A stretch of 64,000 bases of DNA from Hysterium pulicare CBS 123377 (Eukaryota; Ascomycota; Dothideomycetes; Hysteriales; Hysteriaceae), in the NCBI GenBank assembly GCA_000467715.1, contig AJFK01001053.1, positions 62,001 to 126,000 on the forward strand. Direction: 5' to 3'. Below are positions 40,378 through 51,692 of the stretch, one piece after another. Below the pieces are notes generated by a model that saw only the letters and a program-made list of their open reading frames with translations, was not told where the DNA came from and did not search any database. A program made the position numbers and the translations under genes. Position 1 is the first letter of the stretch. Every line of letters begins with the position of its first letter.

Positions 40378-41619
40378 GTAGTTGATGGTGGTGGTGGTGG
40401 GCGTTAGTGGGTGGGCGTCTAGGTGGAGAGGGGAGGCGGACTCCTAGGGGAAACGAGCGACAGGAGGAGGAGGGAGAGAGGAAAAAGAATAGGACAAAGG
40501 AGTGACTAGTGTAGGTAAAAGGAGCGACTGATGCTGTGGTTTGGAATCAAAGAGTGAAACAACTAGGCGGCCCCTGAAGCTTTGTTGTGTGATTCGGTTG
40601 CACAGCGGTGGTGGTGGATGTGTGAGAGTGAGAGTGAGACCTCGGGAGAGAGAGTAAGAAAACAAAAACAAAGCCTTACCTAAGCAGGGGTCTGGGAAGG
40701 CTGTTTGCTACGGCAGCAGTGGCAACGACTGATCGAGGTTAAGGCAGTGGCCGTGCCTGCCCAGAGTTGAGTTGATGAAGTAATCCATGGCACTCCTAGG
40801 TCTGCGCCTACCACGTTCCTTTCCACCCGCCTGCAAAGCTAACTCAACCTCAGTACCAGGCTTTAAAACCAGTTGCCATCCTTACGATCATTTAAAATGC
40901 ACTTTATAGAATAGTATCTACTTAGACTTGCCACTTGTGGTGCTTTTGAAGTCTACAGTACATCCAATGATGACACCCGTTGTGACTGGACGCTCAAGCC
41001 CGTGCCTTCCTTATTCGTTGGTACAGGCCCACGTAGACCATTTGAACTCTGTGACACGCATCAAAACCAGTTGCCCTCCTGAAGCGGATTCAGCACTCAG
41101 TAGAACCACTGTACTCTGTGTCGAAGGGTTGGAAAAGCATCAGACTTGAAAGGTTCAAGGGGCCTCCTGAGTAGCTTACAGTGGTGTCCTTGTCAGGAAG
41201 GGCACTTTCCTCATTGTTTACCTAACCGTCTAGTAGTTGATACAGATAAGTGTTCTCTTGAATAGGCGGAGAGTATTAGGCGATTGCAATGTAGCCGTGA
41301 AAGGTCCATCGAAGGCGCCATCACTTGAGGCCATCGTTACCTTTCATCATTTCGCATAGATAAATTTGTAGTTGGGGAATTTAGGAAGCGCACATACTTG
41401 TGCGCGTTTCTTCGTTAGTGTTCGTGGATGGTCTACTTTTTGGTAATAAGCTTAGGCAGGAACAGTCTTATTAAAGGGGTATAGGTAGTTCCTCCACTTC
41501 TTATACTTATATGGATGCTAAAGGCAGCCAAACAACCTCTCAATTCCTTGTATTCATATCAGACTGCAACTCTAATACAACCTCCATTTTCATGGTCCCC
41601 CGAGACATAACCCACATTC
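40378..41619. other. intergenic region
   Basis: Leader/promoter of the seven-helix gene (polypurine tracts at 40440-40680) and 3' flank of the 12-Cys gene. No gene supported in 40800-41600. Confidence 0.4.
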
Positions 41620-42146
41620 TCACCCGTCGTCACCACAAATCTTGTCCTTCTTCTTCTATAGAATCAAGTCAGCCTTCTCTCATTTGTTGCTTCAGGAACT
41701 CTTACATAATCGTCGGTAAAGCATCCAACGAGGTCGCAAAGATTAAAGCCCATGCGGCACCAAATATGGCAGTTGACGCACATTTCCTTTCGAGGAACTG
41801 CATGAGTTGCCACACTACGGCCAATAGCCACTTTATGGATTGCCTTCTTGATATTCACGGCGTCGTCGCAGACCTCGTCTCTTATAGTACTCTACAGGCA
41901 AGGAAATCAGTTCTTATTAGACTTTATTGCCGGAGGATCCCTTACCCGATCATCAGAGAAGCAGCCAAGACCCTCACAGATATCCCAGCCCATGCGGCAA
42001 ATACTAAGACAGCTGATGCAACGCGGATAGCGAGGTCCCAAAGGGACATCCGTAGTCTGATTCAAGGTGCTCATCGGTGCCGATAGCGGCTTCGAGAACC
42101 CAGGGACGGCAGCAAGCAAGACCAGGAAGAGTGGTTGGAGTTTCAT
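41620..42146 (-). CDS. secreted 12-cysteine protein with two duplicated exon modules
   Basis: Exons 42146-41946, 41891-41706 and 41655-41620 (introns 54 and 50 nt, both phase 0) give 140 residues. Signal peptide: KLQPLFLVLLAAVPGFS. The mature protein has two copies of a six-Cys module, C-x2-C-x3-C-x6-C-x4-C-x11/12-C. Copy 1 has CISCLSICRMGWDIC then GCFSDDR. Copy 2 has CVNCHIWCRMGFNLC then GCFTDDY. In each copy an intron falls right after the DDR/DDY, and the sixth Cys lies in the next exon (RDEVCDD; KDKICGDDG). The short third exon is supported by this symmetry. A disulfide-rich effector or antimicrobial-like role is plausible; the family was not recognised. Confidence 0.8.
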
Positions 42147-43159
42147 GGCGAACTAGATCGGAAGGGAAGGCGTGGTTTTTGTCGTTTTGGTGGGATGGAT
42201 GAAGCGAAGGAATTTGAGATTGCCAACTAAAGCGCAGGCTGCTTCATATAATGGGGGGTCGATAGTTTTCGTTGGGAATGTTTTGTCATGGTGATGTGAT
42301 AGAGTTTTTCGTGATTCGTGTGTGACGATGAAAGCGTTGGGGTACCACCATTACCATGAACCCGAGTTTTGCGTATGGAATGGTGGTGATATGTCGGAGC
42401 CACAGGCACAACAAACCAAAATCCTATAAAAGGCTCCATCAGCTTCTGATATATCAGAAGGTCAGCATGGTTTGATGGGAAGGTGACACTTCATAGAATT
42501 GGGTTTCCTACCAGCCCATCTATTCCGCAACAATGATGCCATCTTAAGTACTGCAAGGTAATTCAAACGGACTCTCGTCTGTCCCACAGAAGACTTCAAT
42601 TATGGTGACTATCCAACACCGAAATTGAGTTATTAGCGCCGCATGTCCTTGCCTGCGAATAGGTGCCCAAACTTGACCATTTGCCTCAACAGCAGAATTT
42701 TGGGATTTAGATATGGCCCTCCTTTGCGGAAAGTATTGAATAATTAGGACTGCACTAATAAATGTTGATCAACTCATGTGGTAATGCTAGGCAGCTTTTA
42801 TGTGTTGCGTACGAACTCTCGAATTGGCTATAAGCGTGATTATGCTCGATTTAGTACGCATTAACATCTGTATACGCAGGAACTATTAGCTTTTTGATGT
42901 CCAGTAGTCGTCCAAGAAATGTTCGCGGATATCTGAGCGCGTCCCCTAAATTCCAATAAGACAACCCACGCTTGATTTCGACTCAATATCCCAAACGTTA
43001 TAGCCCTCGTATGGCCTCAAGAATTTCCTTGACGCACTTTTCCACTGAAAACACCCTGCGACTACAAATATTTAATCAGACTGAATTGCATTGCTATCCA
43101 GTAGACAATCTACATGCTACCAAGTTGGCTATTGTTGCTGTGTTCGGTAGGCGTTATTG
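42147..43159. other. intergenic region
   Basis: Promoter of the 12-Cys gene, with a TTATAT-like element about 100 bases upstream of its start, and AT-rich sequence from 42700 to 43000. No gene supported. Confidence 0.4.
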
Positions 43160-45080
43160 ATATAGTTGGAATTTGAGAACGAGGGTGGAAGCTGAACCCC
43201 CTAGGAACCGCCGAAAGCCGTAAGGAACTTGAGGATAACTCAACTAGACTAGTTGGCGATTGGATTCCATCTAGGTTCAACCAATCCAAGTGTTGGGTTG
43301 AAGGGGTCCTGCAGACCTCATTACGACGTAAAGATGCTGGCGATTGGGTTCCATCTAGATTCAATCAATCTATGCCTTGGGTCGAGAGGGCCCCGAAGAC
43401 TCCATTACCGTGTAGAGAAACTGGTTCTGGTTCCATATTTGAAGCTGTTTCTGGAACTTCGTTATCCGGTGAGCCACGTTGTGTGCTATCGAGACCACCG
43501 TTATTACTATCGTTCGGAGTATTCAAACTATTATAAGCTTGCAAAACTAGAGCCCTGTCCTGTTCGTATTGTTGTCGTCTCGTACTCTCTTCCTCTCTAG
43601 CAGCTAGTCAGCTTGATAGAGGAAGTCTACTGATTCGTATGTCCTCATCCTCGCGGCGCTCGTTCTCGCGCTGAGCTCGAGCATTGAGGCGTTCTTAGAC
43701 TATAACTAATTGATCTACGCAAAGCGTTAAAACGATATGGCTGATCTGAAAAGGTGGTTGCGGTGGAAAAGTCAAATACCTGAGAGGTGGTACTGACCTT
43801 GTTGGCTGACTGCAGCGGCTTCTCGCTTCTCACCAAAGCACCGTTTCACCCAGCGCTCGACTCACTTTCATGCTGTGTCTGAGCTGTAGGACTCGTTGGC
43901 TGACAGGACCTAAATGGATGACTCGTTGGATCGAAGGCTCGATCTGAGACCAGACCTCCTTCAGAGCATGCTTTCTTGTTGTAAAGAGTTTACAGTCCTC
44001 AATAATGTCTTCTCCAACAATGACCTCCCTCGTGAGGTCTTTTAAAACGTGGAAAGTAGTAGTATAGTCAAGATCGCATTCAACCACCTCAAGCGTATAG
44101 CCTATGCTGCCATCGGCAAACATGATCTCTTCTGAACATGGCGCCATGGGGGTAACGCCTACATTTGGCGTAAGAATGATACATGAGATCAAGCTCAGAG
44201 CCCGAATCAACGCTTGCGTTTACATCTTTGCCATTTAGTTTGCACCCCAACCGTAGGGTCGGAGAACCGATGCATTGGATTCCGAGCGCCTGTAACATAC
44301 CGACCCGCTGCTCCACTAATCGGTGTCAGTGTAAAGTCATTGTACCAGTATGGCTTAAGAATTTCATTCCCATTAACATAGGCGAAGCCAGGGTCCTGAA
44401 GACGTGAAAGACACACTCGTATGCGGCCGTTATGCTTTCATGTGACTCTATTCCGAAACTGCATGTTACGGAAATGCGGCCGATTGCTTCAATCAACTTT
44501 TCGTTTGCAATCATGAACTTCATTCTATGCTGTTCTCCGCTCTCCACGCTGAGCCCCAGAGACTTGATAAGGTCCAGGCTGATAACATTTTCGTCCGAGC
44601 TGGTGTCTGGACAAGTCATTACGGCGGCTTGGCCTTTAGGCGCATTGATCGTGATGGGGAGCCCGAATCGCTTCTTACAGCGTTTCGTCGTAGTATGCTT
44701 CAACCCTTCGTTTTGCTTCTTCCGTTCGTTCTGCAACATCCGTTCGTTCTCCTTCCACAAGTCGATCTTCGGCCGTGCGTTCTGCCTTGGTTTTTCGTTC
44801 TGCTCCAGCTGTTCGCTTCGAATGAAATCATTCTCCGAGCTAGTAACCGTTGGTATTAATTCTATATGAACCCCATGGATCGTCAGTCTGGGAGAAAAGC
44901 CAGTCTTTAAGCTGTGATGATTCGTTGTACTGAGACGTTACGCTCGATTGTCCGTGTTGTGAGGTCATGAGTGGACGCATATATATGTGCTCGTCGAGTG
45001 CCCGTGAAGATATTGCTGCAAGGTCCATGTCGCCGCATCTCCTAGGGATGTCAAGAAACTTCAAGGTCTTTCATGTTAGG
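43160..45080 (-). pseudogene. retropepsin-like aspartyl-protease gene, decayed
   Basis: The minus strand carries pieces of a protein with two retropepsin-like segments, each with an Asp-Ser/Thr-Gly-Ser-type active-site remnant and a downstream LMGMKFL- or VGEDII-type strand. An N-terminal conserved segment lies near 44850-45060 and a charged Glu/Arg-rich tail near 43600-43700. The reading is broken, with roughly four to six breaks. No LTRs, reverse transcriptase or integrase were seen. It may be a domesticated fungal gene family or a remnant of LTR kin. The pieces are still recognisable at protein level, so decay is probably moderate in age. Confidence 0.5.
43253..43420. repeat. two-copy tandem repeat of about 83 bp
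   Basis: Two diverged direct copies, starting at about 43254 and 43337, share GGCGATTGG, TTCCATCTAG and TTCAA blocks and an ATTAC block at matching offsets. The repeat lies in the tail region of the decayed retropepsin-like gene and looks like a local duplication. Confidence 0.6.
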
Positions 45081-45503
45081 TTGCGAAAGATACGTCTTGT
45101 GTCTTTCGCGCCGTGAGATGAATATACTGAGTGTTGTGACAGGAGTGACCGAGGATTTTAGACTCGTCCCAGTCGGACATTCGCAAGGCTAGATGCTGGT
45201 CGACAGTTCTGGTCAAGGTGAACCAGAGCTAGGTAAAGTACGTGAGGAAGTAGCGGGCATGAGATTTCAAGCAGAATGGACTTCGCAACATTCTCGGGAG
45301 AGAAGAGCCCCATGACCGGTAAAGAGAAGTGTTTTCCAAGCCTCCGCCGAGTATTTATCCAATGAACGTTGGTAACATAGGAAGCTTCATGCACTCTGTA
45401 AGCAAGGCAGACGGCGACGCCTCCAACGTTATTCTTGTGCACAGGAGACCACATTGGAGGATTTGCAGTTCTTGAGGATTGAACCGTTCTACATGACTGT
45501 CTC
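45081..45503. other. divergent spacer before the DUF6594 gene
   Basis: About 420 bases between the decayed gene and the DUF6594 start. A 130-codon minus frame at 45158-45550 overlaps that start and has no recognisable feature. Confidence 0.4.
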
Positions 45504-46595
45504 ATGTCGCAGTCGCAAGTGAATATCGAATTGGGGTTTCTGAAACTCAAACCATTACGAGGCTATCCATCCCTTTCTGAATATATTGCGAGCGACAAGG
45601 ACCGGACGACGCTCATTTTCAAACGCCTCGACCGGCTATCTGCTAGAAACTTGCTATATTCTCAAAGTGAGCTCGCGGATCTAAATCTTCAGGCTGAGCA
45701 AGATGTATTTGACCAGGAGGATGCAAGCGATATGACGGGTGACATATCTTTGACGAAGAACCACGCAAGAAGTTGGCAAGCGTTCAAAGGTGAAACTCGT
45801 TGTGAGACCACTGAGAATGAAGAACTCCGACGGAGAATGGATCTTGCAATGCGCATCCGTAGCACTTTGAAAGAGTACAGTGCGTTCATTTTTTTCTTTG
45901 CAAGATGAATGGTACTAGAGGAGAGCAAGACTTACACAGGGTGTAGGAAAAGCTCTTCAATTTGAAAGCGAGCTAGCATCTCTGGACCTGCCATCAAAGA
46001 AGACGTTAAATGCTATACGGCACGAGTTTGATAAAGGACCAAATAGTACAGACGGTCCTCGGTACAGTCTCGGTGGAAACAGCAAATTCCTCTACGCAGA
46101 TGCCAAAGACCTTGTGGTTCTGAAAACGCCCGAGCATCAGGATCGACTCACCACGTTCGCCCAAAACTATCTCCCATGGCTATTCAAAGTAACCATATCT
46201 GCTCTTTAAGTAGTGAGGTGAAGTAACTGATGAAATCCAAGGTCAAATCATCCGATGGAGCAAACATCCCAGTCTCCAACCGAAGTATCGCGATTTTCGT
46301 AACATGGATAAGCACTTTGCTGGCCGCCATTCTTCTCATTGGAGCCATTGTTAGTCTCTACATCGTACAGTCGCCGAAGTGGAGACTAGGCATGATTTCG
46401 GCATTCACGACTCTCTTCGCTGCGAGCGTTGGGATACTGACGAACGCAAGACGGGCAGAAATCTTCGGTTCTACAGCAGCGTAAGTATAACCTATACCCC
46501 AAATTCCTACTAGGCTTACCGAACGATTATACAGATATGCGGCGGTGTTAGTCGTATTTGTGAGCGGTAACTTGGGTAACGTCTCACATGGATGA
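45504..46595 (+). CDS. DUF6594 membrane protein
   Basis: Exons 45504-45879, 45947-46188, 46242-46480 and 46535-46595 (introns 67, 53 and 54 nt) give 305 residues. The DUF6594 (PF20237) hallmark is present: GYPSLSEYIASDKD followed by IFKRLDRLSARNLLYSQSEL, then a charged coiled-coil region (STLKEYRKALQFESELASL). The C-terminal third has three membrane helices: FVTWISTLLAAILLIGAIV, MISAFTTLFAASVGILT and YAAVLVVFVSGN. Fungal genomes carry many copies of this family; function is unknown, with the coiled coil placed in the cytosol and helices in an internal or plasma membrane. The first acceptor was chosen at 45946, because the earlier AG would give a stop codon. Confidence 0.88.
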
Positions 46596-47087
46596 ACTCA
46601 ATGTCGAGGTCGTAAGTACTAAAGTAATCTAAGTAGCGGGTCATTATGTAATATCTAGCTAGGTCTACCGAGCAGTTGAATGAACCTCATCGATCACGAA
46701 TTACAAACCAAAAAGTAGGCAGTTATTAAGAGATGGAATTAGATATAGAGATTAGGTAGATATCCATGTATCTTTTAATGTATGAAACCCGCTTCTCTCA
46801 CCTCCCTATCCACATCCACCCAAACAATTCCTCCGATAACCAACCAAATATTACATCCATCCCCAAAACCCTATGTCCAGCTACCTATGCCAAACGATAG
46901 GCCAGATTATGTAGCTTACAAATCTAGACCCAAGTAGCCCAATCCATTACTTTTATTATTTCAATCCAAGTCCAATGCGAATGCCCAAGTTAGGTTCGTC
47001 CATTATATGCCGCCGTGCAATCCAAATTCCTAGTGGTATCATAAAATCGTAAATTCGTTATTCCAAAACAATGCGAGGCGTTGCTGA
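46596..47087. other. convergent intergenic region
   Basis: AT-rich 0.5 kb containing the 3' ends of the DUF6594 and GPI-protein genes. Nothing else seen. Confidence 0.4.
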
Positions 47088-50000
47088 TTATACTAAAGCA
47101 ATTACGTATCCGAAAACTAGGGTAAGAATCGGGTAAAGCGCGTTCTCGGGTCCAGAGTGATGGATACTAGACCCCGAGCCCTTGTGAGTCGATGAAGGGG
47201 CCGCAGCTCCTGTCACGGACGCGCCCGCAGAAGCCGAACCAACCCCTGTTGCGCTCGCGGAGGGATTCCTTGTGGTTGTGGCGGGGAAAAGAGTCTCTGT
47301 AGTGCTGCTACTTCCACTACCAATTACCATCGCGGTGGCTGAAGGGCTTAGTGAGATGGTTGTGCCCGAAACTGTAATAACGCCACCCGGAGTGAGGGTC
47401 TGGCCGCCAATAACGAATGTGGTTCCTATACCAGGAAGCGCAGTGTAGGTGGATGAGCCGATTCTCAAAAGAGGTGGATTAGTGATTGTGGCGGATGGTA
47501 GAATATTGCTAGTTACGCCATTAATTACCAAAGCTGTTGCGCCAGGAGCAAGAGAGATGGTAGAGCCGGCAACTACAATGATTCCGCCTGGTGTTAGGGT
47601 TGAACCACCGATTACGTACGTCGTTCCCGAACCAAGAAGGGCGGAGAAAACGCCATTACCGATGGTCAGGGGTGGAGGAGTGATTTGTGCGGCGGGATTA
47701 CTGAGGGTCTCAGTAGCACCGTTGATAACGGCGAAAGAAGCGGATGGACCAAGAGCGATTGTTGTCCCGTCGACAGTAATCGTGCCACCTGGAGCGAGAG
47801 TCTGGCCAGAAATAACGAAGGATGAGCCTGAAGTTGCTGTGAAGATTGAATTGCCCACTGAAAGGATAGGACCTGCGGTTACAGGCGCTAGAATCACAGG
47901 TTGAGTCTTGCCATTGACCACCACGTTCGATGCACCGGCATCGAGTGATATCGTGGTTCCGCTTACTGTTATTTCGGATCCAGGTGCGAGAGTTGAACCG
48001 TCAATTATAAAAGAGGACCCAGCGTTTGCTACAACCGTTGTCCCACCTACGACGATCTCAGGAAGTGCAGTCACGGCTGTTGATGCAGCCGGTGGAAGGA
48101 ACTGCGTTGAACCTCCAACAACCACGAATGATGCAGATGGTGCAAGACTAATAACGGTTCCGCTAACTGTTACTTCACCACCAGGTGTGAGAACCTGGCT
48201 GGGGCCCACGAGAAACTGAGTCGCGGCGTTCCCAGTGATAGTTGTCGAGCCTATTGTTAAGACCGGCGGAGGCGCTTGATTTGCGACCGCCGCGGTAGTC
48301 TCTGCAGGCGAAGCAAAAGTTTGCCCCGCAACTACCAGTGCCGTGGCGGAAGCTGCCAGAGAAAAGGGGAGACCACCGACCGTGATGGGAGATCCACCAG
48401 GAATTAGCGTTTGCGAGCCGATGACGATTTCCGATGAAGGTCCAACTTTAACAGTTTCTGAGCCAAGTGTCGCAATGACTTGCGCCGACGAAGGTACTTC
48501 GGCCGGAACCGGTGGAGCTACAGTTTGCTGCCCCTCGCCATCCCCGAGACCTGTTGTTGACTTCTCTAGGTGAGCGAATGCCGTGAAGAACGATTTGATT
48601 GAGGAAAATAAGCCAGGCATGTCAATTGGCGCTCCTGAACTTATTGCTTGAGCCATGACGTCTGTGGGTGAAGATGTGACAGCTGTGATTGATGATTCGA
48701 TATGAGCTTTGAAAGCAGCAGAACTCCCACCAACAGCGCTAGGTTGAACAGATGATTCAATATGAGCTTTGGGAGCAACAGTACTTCCACCAACAGCACC
48801 AGGTTGAGCAGATGTGGCCTCTTGTAGACCTAGAACACTGGACTCGATATGAACGATGAAGGGAGTGTTGATATCCTCGATTGCGTAGATTAAGTCAACA
48901 ACTACCACCACCGTCACAATAGCATCGAGGGTACCCGCACTACAAGAGGCCTGAGGAATTTGCTGAAGAAACTCGGCCGGTACATCTCCGGAAACCATAG
49001 ACTGGCTCTCAATGTCCTTGGTATCGTAGAAGAAAGCATATGGATCGGATAAAGTATACGTCCGGGTTCGTGTTTCGCAGCCTTTTCTGCCACTTGCTGC
49101 GGACACCGGTATCTGTGTCTCAACCTCATAAACGGAAAAATAAGCGAACGGAGTAGTTGAGGTACTGCAAGGGTCAGCGAACCACGACGATATTTGCGAG
49201 GTAAACACTCTAAAAAGTTGCAGCTATTGGAAATCCAATTTTGAATATTTTGAGAAGACCAAGCGGAATATCTCGTATTTTGATTCCGATAGTGGATAGA
49301 ACGGGCGTATAGATGATCAAGGTATTCACATCCGCATATCTTGGAGTATGATGGGAGATGCTCTATGGATTCATGAGAGATTTGTACTTACGCAACAAAC
49401 ACTGTCTGAGAAGGACCAGTAATGGCAATACTTGCGGGAGACGGAACAATCATGTAATTCTCCGCATCTTCACTTGCAATGATCCCACCAGAAGGGAGTG
49501 GAAGGACATCGGTCCTTGTGATGACCGAGGTCATCTGGGCAGAAGGAATCACGGAGTACCATTCATAATAGGTGAATGTTGAGTTCCATATGGCATCGTA
49601 ACTCTCAGTCTCTGTAAGGGCATATCCATCCAGAGACTCCGTGACATTAAATGCTGATGTGACCGGAACTTCGGACAGCAACGGTGGACTGCTGGTGTTG
49701 TAGGTTGAATTCGAAGTATAGGTCACCAAGTTGGCGATGACATATTGATATGTTGCCGCATACCACCAATCGACATTCGCATTGGCGACATTGACAATGC
49801 ATCCTCCGCATGTGCCGTTGGCTGGGGAAATTTTGCTTGAAGGCCCAGCGCGTCCTCCACGTTCCGAGTCGGTGGCGGAAGCATTGGTATCAAGGGGATA
49901 TGGTGGTTTAACGAGTGTAGGTAAACGAGCGGGAGCAGATAGGGTCGATATAGAGGTGGATGTGTTCCAATTTGAGGCTGTTGATGGCTTGGTTAGTATA

Positions 50001-50138
50001 GCTCAATACGAGGCGACGGTTGGCGGTTATAGATCGCTGTGGCTACATACCGATCGACTCATAACCGCGATGCTGGAAAGGCGTGCATACAGCGAGAGTT
50101 GGTAGAAGCAGGACTGCCAACCTGCTTAGCAACAACAT
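47088..50138 (-). CDS. GPI-anchored cell-wall protein with internal beta repeats
   Basis: Exons 50138-50051, 49977-49392 and 49209-47088 (introns 73 and 182 nt) give 931 residues. The signal peptide is LLLSRLAVLLLPTLAVC. An N-terminal region (about 30-330) has TCGGCIVNVANANVDWWY and many Asn-x-Ser/Thr sites. Three short AHIESSV-type copies follow (about 385-430). The main body has six imperfect repeats of about 50-55 residues built on PGGxITVSGTTISLxPxA and a VI/VV strand. A Ser/Ala/Gly-rich stalk ends in a classical GPI signal (small residues, then LYPILTLVFGYVIALV). It should be linked to the plasma membrane or wall glucan. It probably has a structural or adhesive role; no enzyme domain was seen. 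Confidence 0.85.
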
Positions 50139-51692
50139 AGTACGTCTATACAGAGTACCTTAGGCATTAGATTAACGAGTGCAGCGCGAGGATATAGCAG
50201 ACGGCAAAATGAACGAGCGTGGTGTCGGAGTGGTCAAGAACGCCTTGCGACGAGCTGGGGATAGCAATTTAGACGGAAAGCCTTCATCTCGCCGTCCGGC
50301 CTAGGCCGCTGTGTTCGGCCTTGGCCCTCCAGCAGCAGAGCCAAAGGAGCGATAGAGTGGCCGCGATATTAAAGCTTGTTTATCCACCAGAGGGCCAACC
50401 CACTCACGCAGGCACCCTGGCCCCGAGCAGAAAAGGGAAGGCAGTGCGAGCTGGAGAGTCAGCCCTTCGCCGACAACAAGCCCTTCTTCTGCGCGCACAC
50501 CTCATCACAATCTCCTGTGCGCTGGCTGCTCAGCTCACTTTCCCTTTGCCTTTGCTCCTTTTCGTCGGTGTCATTTCCACGACCGTTGCCTAGCGGGCTT
50601 CATGGGCTTGCCCTTGATGATTTGGGGGTCGACACGCCACGTTTTAGTTACTGCAGGCCGGGGTCGCTGCGCAAACGTGCCAGTGCGCTGGGAGAATGGG
50701 GCCCCGACTGCCTTCTTCCCCTGCCAAAACACGTCGTTTGTGGAACAAGAATCGCACCGAGCCGGCGATCCCTGGGGTTTGACCGTCCATGCCAGTCCAC
50801 ATTGGCGAACGCGCATCGCTTTAACCAAAGGGTGTGGCTCAAGCCCATTGCTTGCGTGTGTCTCGCCGACTCATGGCGTCTCAAGCCCTCAGACTCTCTT
50901 GGGGCCTTGGCTTGATGATTGGCCGCTACTTTTCCCCATCGCCAGCAGCTGAGCGATGAAGAATTGATACCGAACAATGGCACCCGTGCTTGAAGCTCCC
51001 CCCACTTGTCCGTCGCTCGCCGTTGAGAATTGAAAGCGCCGTCTCTGTTTGAAACAGGCAAACTATGCTCTCGCGCCTCAAAACATGTTCCTACCCCTCT
51101 GCAGCCAACACTCTTCATATATGCGGGAGAATATCCGGCTGAAGGGCAAAGTCCAGTCAAGGCCGTCGTACGCTCACGGCACTTTATGCACCACAGCACC
51201 GATGGGCTTGACGGCTAGCACGGAGCGAACGAAAGACGATCGGATGCTTTGCAAATCGTTCCCCTTACCCATGTAGCCACAGATGATTCATGACACCCGT
51301 CAAGCCTGCAGCCTCCTCCCAGCGGGACGGGCGCAAGTGCCACACTCTCGCTGAGCACAAGATCCAGCTCCCCTCGATCTTTCAATCATCCAGAAGACCA
51401 TATGACTTTGTATGACATTGGCCCATAGTTGCCCTCATATCCACCACCGTCTGTCCCAGACCTCGCTACGTACTCCCGCGCACTTGGCCGGCTTGGTCCT
51501 CGTTTCACACCACGCATCTCAACTTTTCCAACTCTCTGCCGAGTCTCTTCTCCTCTCCTTGTCATTGCCTCGACACCAACCTTCCGTGTGGCATGAACAA
51601 TGTCATTCCAGCGCCTGAGCGCATCCACCACTGATTTGTTATGACTCTCGTCGCTGGGGCTTGGTTTCTAAATCCATCGTCACCCGAATCTC
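50139..51692. promoter_or_regulatory. 1.55 kb divergent region of two surface-protein genes
   Basis: It separates the GPI-protein start from the protease-like gene start. GC content is higher than around it, and all frames are broadly open (up to about 183 codons on either strand) without domain, signal peptide or splice logic. A CT-rich stretch at 51500-51570 may be the leader of the downstream gene. A non-coding RNA cannot be excluded. Confidence 0.4.

Noticed and set aside
43253-43600. 115-codon plus frame with repeated LAIGFHL
   Set aside because: It arises from the 83-bp tandem repeat antisense to the decayed gene tail.
50376-51199. Long open frames of 179 (+) and 183 (-) codons
   Set aside because: They overlap each other and other frames in a GC-rich stretch, and have no signal peptide, domain or splice logic.
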